This document shows positions 1 to 8,510 of a DNA stretch of 64,000 nt, one piece after another; within the stretch, counting starts at the first letter, position 1; the number at the start of each line of letters is the position of its first letter. A program made the position numbers and the translations under genes. Source of the stretch: Bacteroidales bacterium. Lineage in GTDB: Bacteria > Bacteroidota > Bacteroidia > Bacteroidales > UBA932. The notes under the pieces are model-generated. The model saw nothing but the letters and a program-made list of their open reading frames with translations. It had not been told where the DNA came from and did no database searches. The DNA lies in contig JAFRXO010000041.1 of NCBI GenBank assembly GCA_017443465.1, positions 58,395 to 122,394 on the forward strand, written 5' to 3'.

Positions 1-2
1 TC

Positions 3-1355
3 CTCAACAACGCCGTCAATCACGGAATCATGACTCCGTTGGGCATCCAGCAGGCTGCCGACATCGGGCACTCCATGCTCTTCCTGGTCGACCCGAATCC
101 GGGTCCCGGACTGGGAATCATCCTGGCATGCTGGGTCTTCGGAAAGGGAATGACCAAACAGTCCGCTCCGGGAGCTGCTGTAATCCAGCTTTTTGGCGGA
201 ATCCATGAAATATATTTCCCATATGTCCTCGCGAGACCTGTGCTCCTGCTTCCCGTCATGCTGGGAAATGTCTGCGCGCTGTCATTCTTCACGCTGACTG
301 ACTTCGGACTTGTCGCCCCGGCCTCTCCGGGAAGCCTCATATCCATAATCCTGATGTCTCCGCGGGGAAGGATGCTTATAGGCATAATGGGTGTAATCAT
401 AGGCACAGCTATATCCTTCCTGCTCTCAATCCCGATAATTAAATCCCGGCCGGATTTCCAGGGCGAAGTTGAAGGCGGCCAGCCAACCGGCCAGTCCCTT
501 CCCGGATCATCCGTCCTTACTGCCAATTCAGGCAATACGCAGGGCATCCATAAGATAATATTCGCCTGCGATGCAGGTATGGGATCCAGCGCCTTGGGAG
601 CCACCAGGTTCAAGGCCAGGCTTATGAAAGCGGGGCTCGCTGACATCCTCTGCTCCAATGCAGCAGTCGATGAAATTCCTGCGGATGCAGACCTCGTCAT
701 ATGCCAGCAGACCCTTGCCGAGCGGTCCGCCTCAGTACTCGCCTCACGTGCGGGGATACCTCCCGAAAAGGCTGCAGCCCAAGTAATCCCGCTTGTCAAT
801 TTCCTTTCCGACCCTGCCCTGGACGCCCTGATCGGGCAACTTCAGGAATCACATTCTTCCGGCCCCGCGTCAGCTGTGCCGGCTGAGACTCCTGCCGAAA
901 AGCCCGGATCATATGACGGCAATGCCATACTCAGAGCCGAGGACATATGCCTCGGTCTGCCTTCGGAGTCCAAAGAATCGGCCATACTCCGAGCCGGACA
1001 TATGCTCGAAGCATCGGGACGGGTCGGATACGGATATGCCGAGGCCATGCTCGAGCGCGAAAAGGCCGTCTCGACATATATGGGCATGGGCATTGCTATC
1101 CCCCATGGCACATCGCAGGCCAAGGAAAAGATCCTCAAAAACGGAATAGTGGTCCTTCAGTATCCGGATGGTGTGGACTTCGGAGAAGAGAAAGCTAATC
1201 TCGTCATAGGAATTGCCGGAGAGGGAGATGACCACCTGGACATCCTGGCTCGGCTTTCGGAGACGCTTGGAGACGAGGAAGTCCTTCAAAAGCTTTTCAG
1301 CACCGATGACCGGAACTATGTCCTGGAGACCCTCGGAGGGCACAAAGAAAACTAA
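3..1355 (+). CDS. mtlA: PTS mannitol-type transporter EIICBA, 5'-truncated by the window edge
   Basis: Membrane permease and phosphotransferase of the mannitol/fructitol PTS class: it imports a hexitol and phosphorylates it using phosphate relayed from HPr. The reading frame is open to the left edge, so the N-terminal part of EIIC is missing. The visible start carries the EIIC signature LNNAVNHG..TPLGIQQ. An EIIB domain follows, with the phospho-cysteine in ACDAGMGSS (codon 567-569). EIIA is at the C-terminus, with the active histidine in IAIPHGT (codon 1104-1106). Domain order C-B-A is that of enterobacterial MtlA. HPr begins 12 nt downstream, so this is one operon. Mannitol specificity is inferred from the EIIC/EIIB motifs; another hexitol is possible. 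A complete PTS is uncommon in Bacteroidales. Confidence 0.93.
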   Translation, partial: LNNAVNHGIMTPLGIQQAADIGHSMLFLVDPNPGPGLGIILACWVFGKGMTKQSAPGAAVIQLFGGIHEIYFPYVLARPVLLLPVMLGNVCALSFFTLTDFGLVAPASPGSLISIILMSPRGRMLIGIMGVIIGTAISFLLSIPIIKSRPDFQGEVEGGQPTGQSLPGSSVLTANSGNTQGIHKIIFACDAGMGSSALGATRFKARLMKAGLADILCSNAAVDEIPADADLVICQQTLAERSASVLASRAGIPPEKAAAQVIPLVNFLSDPALDALIGQLQESHSSGPASAVPAETPAEKPGSYDGNAILRAEDICLGLPSESKESAILRAGHMLEASGRVGYGYAEAMLEREKAVSTYMGMGIAIPHGTSQAKEKILKNGIVVLQYPDGVDFGEEKANLVIGIAGEGDDHLDILARLSETLGDEEVLQKLFSTDDRNYVLETLGGHKEN

Positions 1356-1366
1356 TAATCTAACAT

Positions 1367-1630
1367 ATGACAACAGAATCCATAACAATAGAGGCTCCCA
1401 ACGGTCTTCATGCCCGTCCGGTCACTGAACTGGTCCGCCTGGTAAAATCCTTTGCAGGCACTAAGGTTACCTTGGCTACCGCGGCCCGCGAAGTCAGGGC
1501 AGACAGCATGCTTTCAATCCTGTCACTCGGGCTCAAGAAAGGGACGGAAGTAAAAGTATCCGCAGACGGTCCGCAGGAAGAGGAAGCAGTTAAGGCAATT
1601 GTCGAATCGATCCGCTCAGTAACAGAATGA
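1367..1630 (+). CDS. ptsH: HPr phosphocarrier protein
   Basis: Small cytoplasmic carrier (87 aa, normal family length) that passes phosphate from EI to the EIIA domain. The active histidine is His15 in NGLHARP. A serine at position 47 in RADSM lies where the regulatory Ser46 of other HPr proteins sits; no HPr kinase gene is in this window, so regulation by it is unproven. The start codon sits in the context CATATG. The gene lies 11 nt after the EIICBA stop, and its own stop overlaps the start of ptsI (ATGA), implying coupled translation. Confidence 0.95.
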   Translation: MTTESITIEAPNGLHARPVTELVRLVKSFAGTKVTLATAAREVRADSMLSILSLGLKKGTEVKVSADGPQEEEAVKAIVESIRSVTE

Positions 1631-3228
1631 CAACCCTCTCTACCCGGACATATGTCAAAGGCCTTGCAAAAGGGAAAGCTCTTTTCCTTAAGAAAGGCTG
1701 TGGCCATAGCCATGAGGCCCCTCAAGGCAGTCCCGAAGAAGAGATGGAGCGCCTTGGAAAAGCCTTCGACAGAGTCCGGAATGACATAGGAGAAGCTGCC
1801 GCAAAGGCGGGAGAATCCCTTCGGGAAATACTGTCTGCCCATCTTGAGATGCTTGAGGACCCTATGCTACATGACGGGATCCAGGACAAGATCCTTTCCG
1901 GCGGCCTAAGTGCCCCTCAAGCCGTAAAAGAGGCCTGCGAAGAGCTCCAGGCTATGTTCGATGCCATAGATGACGAGTATCTCCGCGCCCGGAAAGATGA
2001 TGTCCGTGACATATGCGGACAACTCCTCAGCGCATTGACGGAAAAGGCCGGTATCGGGCCTTCTCCCATCCCGCAGGGTTCAGTGCTCGTAGCCGAAGAA
2101 ATTCTTCCGTCCGATGCAGGAAAAGTCGATTTCAACCGCCTGGGAGCAATAGTCACCAGACTCGGAAGCATCACCAGCCATGCCGCAATCATTGCCCGCA
2201 GCTACGGAATCCCCGTGCTGATGGGCATCCCTGTCGAGAGGATCAATGATGGGGACCTGCTCCTGGTCAACGCCCTGGACGGCACCCTTACGGTGAATCC
2301 GGACGAAAAGACGGAAGCAGAATTCGACAAACTCCTCGCGAAAGAAATGGCGCGTGGAGCAGAAGCATCAAGCCAGGCTTTCAAGACCGCAGTCACCCGC
2401 GACGGAAAAACAATCATGGTATATGCCAACGCCGGCTCAATCGGAGATGTCCGGAAGGCCATTGAAGGCGGTGCGGACGGAATCGGCCTTTTCCGGAGCG
2501 AATTCCTCTTCATGCAGGACGAGAGCCTTCCAAGCGAGGAAAAACAATATGAGGCTTACAGGGACGCAGTCCTCATATGCAATGGCAAACCTGTCACTAT
2601 CAGGACTCTGGACATTGGCGGAGACAAGGCTCTCCCCTGCCTCGGCCTGCCACGCGAAGAGAATCCATTCCTGGGATTCAGGGCAATCCGCATCTCACTC
2701 GCCCGCCCGGAGATCTTCAAACCCCAGGTCCGGGCGATACTCAGGGCTTCCGCCCACGGCCCGGTTCGGATCCTTCTCCCGATGATCACTACATTGGATG
2801 AGATACGGCATGCGCGCAGCATTATTTCCCAGTGCATGAATGAACTGGACCGCGAGAACATTGCATATGACAAAGCAATCCCTGTCGGGATAATGGTGGA
2901 AACTCCCGCCGCAGTCCTGATGGCAGATGAATTCTCCAAAGAAGCTGATTTCTTCAGCCTGGGCACCAATGACCTCACCCAGTACATACTTGCCGCAGAC
3001 CGCGGAAACAACGCCATATCAGAGCTTTACGATCATATGAACCCAGCCGTTCTCCGCGCTGTCTCCATTACTGCCAAGGCAGCCAGGGAGAGCGGTATTC
3101 CAGTATGCGTATGCGGAGAAATGGCTGCGGACGAACAAGCCGTCAAGCCCCTTCTGGAATCAGGTGTGGACTCTCTTAGCGTTCCTGCTCCCGTCATAGC
3201 AAAAACTAAAATAATCATATCAGAATGA
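1627..3228 (+). CDS. ptsI: PTS enzyme I, phosphoenolpyruvate-protein phosphotransferase
   Basis: Cytoplasmic enzyme that takes phosphate from phosphoenolpyruvate and gives it to HPr. The phosphorylated histidine is His185 in GSITSHAAIIAR. The PEP-binding barrel shows LFRSEFLFM, the RTLDIGGDK block and the C-terminal active cysteine near residue 496 (VCVCGEMA). At 533 aa it is somewhat shorter than the common 570-575 aa EI, with the shortening mostly at the N-terminal part. It overlaps ptsH by 4 nt (ATGA) and the next gene by 4 nt (ATGA), so four genes form one tightly coupled operon. Confidence 0.95.
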   Translation: MTTLSTRTYVKGLAKGKALFLKKGCGHSHEAPQGSPEEEMERLGKAFDRVRNDIGEAAAKAGESLREILSAHLEMLEDPMLHDGIQDKILSGGLSAPQAVKEACEELQAMFDAIDDEYLRARKDDVRDICGQLLSALTEKAGIGPSPIPQGSVLVAEEILPSDAGKVDFNRLGAIVTRLGSITSHAAIIARSYGIPVLMGIPVERINDGDLLLVNALDGTLTVNPDEKTEAEFDKLLAKEMARGAEASSQAFKTAVTRDGKTIMVYANAGSIGDVRKAIEGGADGIGLFRSEFLFMQDESLPSEEKQYEAYRDAVLICNGKPVTIRTLDIGGDKALPCLGLPREENPFLGFRAIRISLARPEIFKPQVRAILRASAHGPVRILLPMITTLDEIRHARSIISQCMNELDRENIAYDKAIPVGIMVETPAAVLMADEFSKEADFFSLGTNDLTQYILAADRGNNAISELYDHMNPAVLRAVSITAKAARESGIPVCVCGEMAADEQAVKPLLESGVDSLSVPAPVIAKTKIIISE

Positions 3229-4142
3229 AACGTATCTTTTTGTCTATCGCATTGCTCATCCCTGCCCTGAGCCTTTCAGCACAAAGTTTCGTATCCCGCC
3301 CTCTCTCCAAGGACACCTTCGAGAACCGGCTGATAATGAAATACGAGAAACACAATTATCAGGGAATGGACTGCTACAAGGATTATGTAGTAAGCCTCCA
3401 GCACAGCGGAATCGCGACCATATGGAAATATGATGGTAAAAACGGGATGGAAAAACTTTCCGGTTTCGACCTGGCAGTCAAGGATCCCGTCAATCATTCC
3501 AACGTTGCTACTTTCGGGACACAGAAATTCGACAAGAAGGACCCGATGCCTCTCCTGTACGTCAGCCAGTGCCACCGCAGCCCCTATCAGGGCCGTAAAG
3601 ACGTCCTTTTCGTCTTCCGGATCAATCCGGACCTGAAGGGTTCGACTCTGGTCCAGACCATCTTTTTCGACGACACCCAAAAGCTCTTCGGATACGCCCT
3701 CCAGTGGGTAATCGACCGTAAGAACGGAATGCTCTATGGCTACGGCAACACCACAGAGGACAAGGACATTGAAAACAACCGGCACCGCATAGTCAAGTTC
3801 CGTCTTCCGAAACTCTCAGACTCCGATGCCAACGGACTCGTCACCCTCACCAATGACGATCTGCTCGAGAATTATGTCATTGAGGACCATGGGCTCAGGT
3901 TCGCCACTATCGGACAGGGCCTCTGCATAAGCAAGGGACGCCTTGTGATGCCTACAGGAGTCGGGAACGAAAAATATCCGAGTTATCTCTTCATATGGGA
4001 CCTGGCCTCGAAGAAGGCTGTCGACGTCCTTGACATGAGCGTCGGTACAACCGGCGAACTTGAGGACATCGCCTGGTACAAAGGGAAGAGATTCCTCGTC
4101 CAGAGCCAGGACGGCCTGTTCGAGATGAAATACCTGAAATAG
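3225..4142 (+). CDS. Secreted beta-propeller-like protein of unknown function
   Basis: 305 aa with a clear signal peptide (MKRIFLSIALLIPALSLSAQ). The mature part is made of repeated short strand-rich units (YVVSLQHSGIATIWKY, LLYVSQCHRS, YLFIWDLASKKAVDVL), which suggests a six-bladed propeller or similar fold. No catalytic motif is recognised. The start overlaps the ptsI stop by 4 nt, so the gene is translated with the PTS operon. A role linked to the PTS substrate, such as periplasmic sensing or binding, is an inference from position only. It could also be an unrelated passenger. Confidence 0.7.
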   Translation: MKRIFLSIALLIPALSLSAQSFVSRPLSKDTFENRLIMKYEKHNYQGMDCYKDYVVSLQHSGIATIWKYDGKNGMEKLSGFDLAVKDPVNHSNVATFGTQKFDKKDPMPLLYVSQCHRSPYQGRKDVLFVFRINPDLKGSTLVQTIFFDDTQKLFGYALQWVIDRKNGMLYGYGNTTEDKDIENNRHRIVKFRLPKLSDSDANGLVTLTNDDLLENYVIEDHGLRFATIGQGLCISKGRLVMPTGVGNEKYPSYLFIWDLASKKAVDVLDMSVGTTGELEDIAWYKGKRFLVQSQDGLFEMKYLK

Positions 4143-4151
4143 AGGGGCAGG

Positions 4152-5252
4152 TCAGTCTATATCCCCGATCCCGGAATTGCGGACAGCATCCCGGGCCTCC
4201 TCGAATTTCTGCTGCATAGTCGGATTCCCGCGAGTCAGTCTCTTGATAGTCAATTCCTCCGCCTTGTTGTTTGCAAGGCGGAGATTGTTTCCTGAACTGA
4301 GAAGGTTGTCCTTAATCTTCTGAAGATGCGCTATGGACTTGTCAATCTCCTCGATGGCATTTGAGAACTTCTCGGTGGCAAGACGGTAATTCCGGCTGAA
4401 TCCGTCCTTGAAATCCATCAGCCTCTGTTCGAAATTCGTCACATCGACAGACTGGCTCCTGGCAATTGCAAGCGCCTTCTTGTACTCGAGACTCTTTTTC
4501 GATGTCTGGCACAACAAGGTAATCATAGGGATAAAGAACTGCGGACGGATGACGTACATCTTCGGATACCTGTGTGACACATCCACAATGCCGCCATTGT
4601 AAAGTTCGCTGTCCGGCTCCAGCAAGGACACCAGCACCGCGAATTCACATCCTTTCTTGTTGCGGTCGGAATCCATCTTGGCAAGGAAATCTTCATTGCG
4701 GTGTTTCGCAGCCGTCGCGTCATTCTCATTCTTCATCTCGAACAGGATTGAGACGTACTCGGTCCCGTCTTCGCTGTCCCTGAAAATGAAATCGCCTTTG
4801 GTGCCCTCTACGACCTCATTGTCCTTTTCAAAATATGCATTCGGGAAGAGGGGACGTATGCGCTCGAATTCATTGCGGCAATGTACTTCCAGCGACTCCC
4901 CTACCATCTTGGTGGACATCCTGGCCTTGAAGTCCTTGTAGTATTCCACCAGTTCCTTCTGCTGTTTCAGTTCCGTTTCATACCTGTCCCTTAGGCCCTG
5001 CTCCCTGACCATGGAGGCTTCCTTCTGCGACTGAAGCTGCCTGTTGAGTTCTGCAACAGTCTCTTTGTAAGCCATTTCCGACTTCATCACGGCAACCTGC
5101 TGGCGTGCCTGCTCAGCAGCATGCATCTCCGCGATCCTGCGCTCCAGCTCTTCCTTGAAGGCACCGTTCCTGACCTGGGAGAGAAGCTGGGCATATCCGG
5201 CTTCATCCACAGTAAAAGTCTTTCCGCAATGAGGGCACACCAATTCTTTCAT
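4152..5252 (-). CDS. DUF2130 domain-containing protein
   Basis: 366 aa. The N-terminus has a zinc-knuckle-like pair (VCPHCG, Cys6 and Cys9). A long charged coiled coil follows at about residues 28-110, rich in E, K, Q and R. The globular DUF2130 domain contains [21 protein letters not shown]-like and GDFIFRD segments, which resemble restriction-endonuclease-like folds in this family. The function of DUF2130 proteins is not established. The start codon is in a CATATG context and lies 25 nt downstream of a TAATTTTG box. It is convergent with the secreted propeller gene (9 nt gap). Confidence 0.8.
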   Translation of the reverse strand: MKELVCPHCGKTFTVDEAGYAQLLSQVRNGAFKEELERRIAEMHAAEQARQQVAVMKSEMAYKETVAELNRQLQSQKEASMVREQGLRDRYETELKQQKELVEYYKDFKARMSTKMVGESLEVHCRNEFERIRPLFPNAYFEKDNEVVEGTKGDFIFRDSEDGTEYVSILFEMKNENDATAAKHRNEDFLAKMDSDRNKKGCEFAVLVSLLEPDSELYNGGIVDVSHRYPKMYVIRPQFFIPMITLLCQTSKKSLEYKKALAIARSQSVDVTNFEQRLMDFKDGFSRNYRLATEKFSNAIEEIDKSIAHLQKIKDNLLSSGNNLRLANNKAEELTIKRLTRGNPTMQQKFEEARDAVRNSGIGDID

Positions 5253-5277
5253 ATGACAGGCGTTTTATACATATGCA

Positions 5278-5285
5278 CAAAATTA
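5278..5285 (-). promoter_or_regulatory. Bacteroidota -7 box upstream of the DUF2130 gene
   Basis: The minus strand reads TAATTTTG, matching TAnnTTTG, 25 nt before the start at 5252. I see no good -33 TTTG at 19-21 nt, so this call is moderate. Confidence 0.45.
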
Positions 5286-5322
5286 TCAAAAATATCGCTA
5301 TCTTGTAAGAAATCATTCCAAT

Positions 5323-5754
5323 ATGTACAAGTACACAGTAAGCCCGGACAACTCCCAGACATATGTGCTGAGCATTGCCAATCATCAGGACATTGTGCCT
5401 GCCATCACCGCATTCTGCAAAAGGACCGGAATCACAAGCGGAGAAATCCGCGGACTGGGGGCCGTCAACAAGGCTGTAATCCGCTATTACAGTCCGGTAA
5501 CGAAGAGATATGAAGACCATGAATTCTCCGAGCAGATGGAGATAGCGTCGCTTACGGGGAACATATCAACGAAAGACGGGGAAATCTACCTGCATATCCA
5601 TGCCGTGTTCGGGAGAAGTGACTGCAGCTGCATCGGAGGCCACCTGCTGGACGCCACTGTCAGCGGAGCCTGTGAACTGTTCGTAGAGAACCTGAACGTG
5701 AAGGCCGGAAGGAAATACGACGAGGAAACCGGCCTCAACCTCTACCTTTTATAG
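5323..5754 (+). CDS. PPC/DUF296 domain protein
   Basis: 143 aa, a complete stand-alone PPC (plant and prokaryote conserved, DUF296) domain. The hallmark HIHAVFG is at residues 91-97, followed by CSCIGGHL (GGHL at 105-108), the conserved metal/trimer motif region. Bacterial members are trimeric, and their role, possibly DNA or nucleotide related, is not settled. The gene is divergent from the DUF2130 gene across a 70-nt gap, and its last 20 nt overlap the 3' end of the convergent polymerase gene. Confidence 0.82.
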   Translation: MYKYTVSPDNSQTYVLSIANHQDIVPAITAFCKRTGITSGEIRGLGAVNKAVIRYYSPVTKRYEDHEFSEQMEIASLTGNISTKDGEIYLHIHAVFGRSDCSCIGGHLLDATVSGACELFVENLNVKAGRKYDEETGLNLYLL

Positions 5755-6889
5755 GCCTGGTCCTGTCATATTCCTCATCCCATTTCCGGTAATAGTCCAT
5801 TTTCTCATCCTCAAAAAGAGACAGTTGATATATGGACTCATGTGACAGGTTGAATACACCGAGACCCACCTGCCGGATCGGGGTACCTCCGGTCCATATC
5901 TGTGAGAGAAGGCCGCGGGCAGCGAAGAGGATAAGGGCCGTGACATTGGTATGCTGGGGCATCTGCCCCTGACGGGATACAGTGTGGAAGTCCTTGTCCT
6001 TGACGAAAACCGAAACCCCTTTCGCATAGAAATTATCCCTGCGTATACGGTAGCATACGTGGCATGCCAGGTTGAACAGGATACGGTCAACCTGTTCGGG
6101 ATCCGTAACGTCCTTTGGGAGGGTATGCTCATTGCTGTAACTCTTCGGCTCATCTGCTTCCGTTACCACCGGAGAATCATCTATCCCATTGGCACTCAGA
6201 TGTATCTGATGTCCGAATTTATCTCCGAGCATCCTGGACAGATAGGCCTGAGGGGTTTTGGCAAGTTCTCCTATGGTCTTGATGCCATATGAAGTTAGTT
6301 TGGCTTCGGTCTGCTTTCCGACCCAAAGCAGATCCCGCACAGGAAGGGGCCACATCTTTGACGGGATCTCATCCTCCCACAGGGTGTGCACCTTGTCTGG
6401 CTTCTCGAAATCGGACGCCATCTTGGCCAGCAGTTTGTTATGGGCGACCCCGACATTGACTGTGAATCCCAGGGTCCGGAATATCTCGTCCTTGAGCTCA
6501 CGGGCCACATCCACCGGATCCTTGCCTGAAAGACGGAAGGTCATGTCCAGAAAACACTCATCAATGGAAAACTGCTGAAGCACAGGAGAATACTTCTTGC
6601 ATATGGCTATGAATCCCCTGGAGCACTCCCTGTACCAAGCGAAATCAGAATGGACTACGACCAGGTCGGGACACTTCCTCAGAGCCATGCTGAGAGGCTC
6701 CGCGGTGTTGATACCGTATTTCTTCGCGGGGATGGACTTGGCAGTGACAATGCTGCGGCGGTCTTCGGGATCTCCGGATACGACAGCAGGGACAAGCCGG
6801 ACGTCCGGCTGTCCCTGCGAAATCATCTTAACCGCCGTCCATGAGAGGAAAGCGGAATTGACGTCGATGTGGAATATCGTACGGATCAA
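5735..6889 (-). CDS. dinB: Y-family DNA polymerase, DinB/Pol IV-like
   Basis: Translesion DNA polymerase, 384 aa. Catalytic acids are visible: Asp9 in FHIDVNSAF, then Asp110-Glu111 in SIDECFLD. The C-terminus carries a canonical beta-clamp motif, QLSLF, at 355-359. The start is TTG: it is the only start before the essential FHIDVNS motif, because the same frame has a TAA at 6899-6901. It overlaps the stop of the upstream cysteine hydrolase (TTGA), so the two are probably co-translated. The 3' end overlaps the convergent PPC gene by 20 nt. Confidence 0.9.
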   Translation of the reverse strand: MIRTIFHIDVNSAFLSWTAVKMISQGQPDVRLVPAVVSGDPEDRRSIVTAKSIPAKKYGINTAEPLSMALRKCPDLVVVHSDFAWYRECSRGFIAICKKYSPVLQQFSIDECFLDMTFRLSGKDPVDVARELKDEIFRTLGFTVNVGVAHNKLLAKMASDFEKPDKVHTLWEDEIPSKMWPLPVRDLLWVGKQTEAKLTSYGIKTIGELAKTPQAYLSRMLGDKFGHQIHLSANGIDDSPVVTEADEPKSYSNEHTLPKDVTDPEQVDRILFNLACHVCYRIRRDNFYAKGVSVFVKDKDFHTVSRQGQMPQHTNVTALILFAARGLLSQIWTGGTPIRQVGLGVFNLSHESIYQLSLFEDEKMDYYRKWDEEYDRTRPIKGRG

Positions 6890-7419
6890 TACAGGTCTTT
6901 AACGCTGCAGACTTTGGCTCCGTAAATCTTCTCGACGTACTTGAGGGCTCCTACATAACCTTCCTCGGTGTCAGTGTCGGTAGTCTCCCTGGGGAAGACG
7001 ATATCGAAGCCACGGAAGAAAGCATCTGCCGAAGTGTGACGGCAGCAGCAGTCAGCCTGCCAGCCGGTGACGACTACCGTGTCAACATCCATCTCCCTGA
7101 GGATCAGGTCGAGAGGAGTCTGGAAGAAAGCGCTGTAGGTCTTCTTGGGAATGATGACATCTCCCTCCTTCGGCTTGAGTTCCTCAATCACCTCTGCACC
7201 ATAGGTACCTTCGACGGCGTGGGGACCCCATACCCTGAATTCCTTGTCCACTTCCGGGGTGTGGGAATCATTGGCGTAAACGACAGGCATTCCCTGGGAA
7301 CGGGCATGGTCGCACAGTTCCTTGATGGGTTCGATGATATGGTGTACACGGGGTGAGGCGATAGGGCCGGTCACGAAGTCGTTGAGCATGTCAACTACGA
7401 TAACTGCATATTTTTTCAT
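6886..7419 (-). CDS. Cysteine hydrolase, isochorismatase/nicotinamidase family
   Basis: 177 aa from the ATG at 7419; in-frame ATG 7425 and an earlier start at 7449 exist, but MKKYAVIVVDMLNDF is the usual N-terminus. The catalytic triad is visible: Asp10 in VVDMLNDF, a lysine at 92/93 in PKKTYSAFF, and cysteines 124-126 in VTGWQADCCCRHT. The preceding residue W-Q-A-D and the DSHTPEV metal-like motif fit nicotinamidase-type hydrolases, but the substrate cannot be named. The stop overlaps the TTG start of the DinB-like polymerase. Nicotinamide salvage next to DNA repair is an inference only. Confidence 0.82.
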   Translation of the reverse strand: MKKYAVIVVDMLNDFVTGPIASPRVHHIIEPIKELCDHARSQGMPVVYANDSHTPEVDKEFRVWGPHAVEGTYGAEVIEELKPKEGDVIIPKKTYSAFFQTPLDLILREMDVDTVVVTGWQADCCCRHTSADAFFRGFDIVFPRETTDTDTEEGYVGALKYVEKIYGAKVCSVKDLY

Positions 7420-7462
7420 GGTCATAAAAAATTTCCGATACCTCTGCAAATTTGGTTCCTAT

Positions 7463-8365
7463 TTATTCACTTTCTTGTTTTGAACTCGATTTCCTCATAA
7501 AAATCATGCATGCAGCGCCCGCCAGCATCAAATAAATCCCTGCATAGACACCAGGCAGCCACGGGTCGCTGACGATGTCAAGGGTACAGGTGTCACTGTC
7601 CGCTCCCTTGGTTTCGTCGAAATCGCTCAGGTAAATCTTCCTTCCATCAATCCTGAAAGGCTTGTTTACCGAAAGTACCGCTGACTCTTCTTTCCCGCCA
7701 CGGGACCATATGCTTATGTCTGCAATATATTGTATACGGCCGGGCTGGTCTTCCCTGATGTCGAAATCCCTGAGAAGGATGGAGATAGGAAGCTCGTGCA
7801 TTTTGCCATTATCGTCAACGGCCATCTTCTCAGGTAACTTGTCATTGACTGCCATAGACAGCATCGACATGTCAGCACTGCCAAGGGTCCCGGTCAGAAG
7901 GACGAGGAGCAGTCCGAGATGAAAGGCAAAAGCCGGCAGTCTGCGCCATTTCCAGTACCTTCCTTCTTTCAGCACAGCCTGGCAGACAATAAGGGCCATC
8001 CAGAGATATAAGAGGACGAAAGGCCAGCTGGATAGCATCCTGGAGAAACCGAGGAGGCCGACAGGGGCATCGGCAGAATCATTCTGGCGGGTAAGGCCCA
8101 TTATGACCGTAATCCCGCATACGAACATCATGGAAGGCACGGCTGCCTTCAGGCTTCCCATGAACTCGAAGAAATAGAATCTGTTACGCAGCAGGAATAT
8201 CGCCAATGAGCTCCCCAGGAAGAGGATCAGGGCAATCAGGTTCACAGGCCAGGCGAACAGATTCCAGTCCAGAGGCCCGGCTATCAATTGAAGTATGACA
8301 CATATGGCAAAAAGACAGATACAGATTACGCTGCCTTCTTTCATTTTCCAGGGTTTGGACCACAT
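7463..8365 (-). CDS. ResB-like cytochrome c biogenesis membrane protein
   Basis: 300 aa from the ATG at 8365. Longer starts exist (ATG 8386), but the promoter at 8402-8433 would leave that start only about 9 nt of leader, so 8365 is preferred. Three to four membrane segments occur in the N-terminal half, then the ResB-like FHLGLLLVLLTG segment. A periplasmic beta domain contains VNKPFRIDGRKIYLSDFD, and a last helix follows before a basic, short cytoplasmic tail. ResB/CcsB works with CcsA in haem attachment to c-type cytochromes. No ccsA or cytochrome gene is adjacent here, which is unusual for the family in Bacteroidales. Confidence 0.7.
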   Translation of the reverse strand: MWSKPWKMKEGSVICICLFAICVILQLIAGPLDWNLFAWPVNLIALILFLGSSLAIFLLRNRFYFFEFMGSLKAAVPSMMFVCGITVIMGLTRQNDSADAPVGLLGFSRMLSSWPFVLLYLWMALIVCQAVLKEGRYWKWRRLPAFAFHLGLLLVLLTGTLGSADMSMLSMAVNDKLPEKMAVDDNGKMHELPISILLRDFDIREDQPGRIQYIADISIWSRGGKEESAVLSVNKPFRIDGRKIYLSDFDETKGADSDTCTLDIVSDPWLPGVYAGIYLMLAGAACMIFMRKSSSKQESE

Positions 8366-8401
8366 AGTTTTTTCTCCGTATGTCATAGATTGCAAAACAT
8401 A

Positions 8402-8433
8402 CAAAATTATAATGATAATTCGTTATAAACAAG
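8402..8433 (-). promoter_or_regulatory. Promoter of the ResB-like gene
   Basis: The minus strand has CTTG (8430-8433), a 20-nt spacer and TAATTTTG (8402-8409). This agrees with the Bacteroidota -33/-7 pattern TTTG-N19/21-TAnnTTTG, with one mismatch in the -33. It predicts a start of transcription near 8395. Confidence 0.65.
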
Positions 8434-8462
8434 TCCGGTTCCTCCGTTCTCAGCACTTAACT

Positions 8463-8494
8463 ATTGTATTTACCGTCCGTTATGACTATTTTTG
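8463..8494 (+). promoter_or_regulatory. Promoter of the TonB receptor operon
   Basis: ATTG (8463-8466), a 20-nt spacer and TATTTTTG (8487-8494): the Bacteroidota pattern with one mismatch in the -33. It is divergent from the ResB-like promoter, and the -33 elements of the two are about 30 nt apart. Confidence 0.65.
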
Positions 8495-8510
8495 AATATA
8501 GAAACCGACT

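Noticed and set aside
8386-8404. Longer starts of the ResB-like gene (ATG 8386, TTG 8404)
   Set aside because: They lie at or before the predicted transcription start near 8395, leaving no or very little leader.
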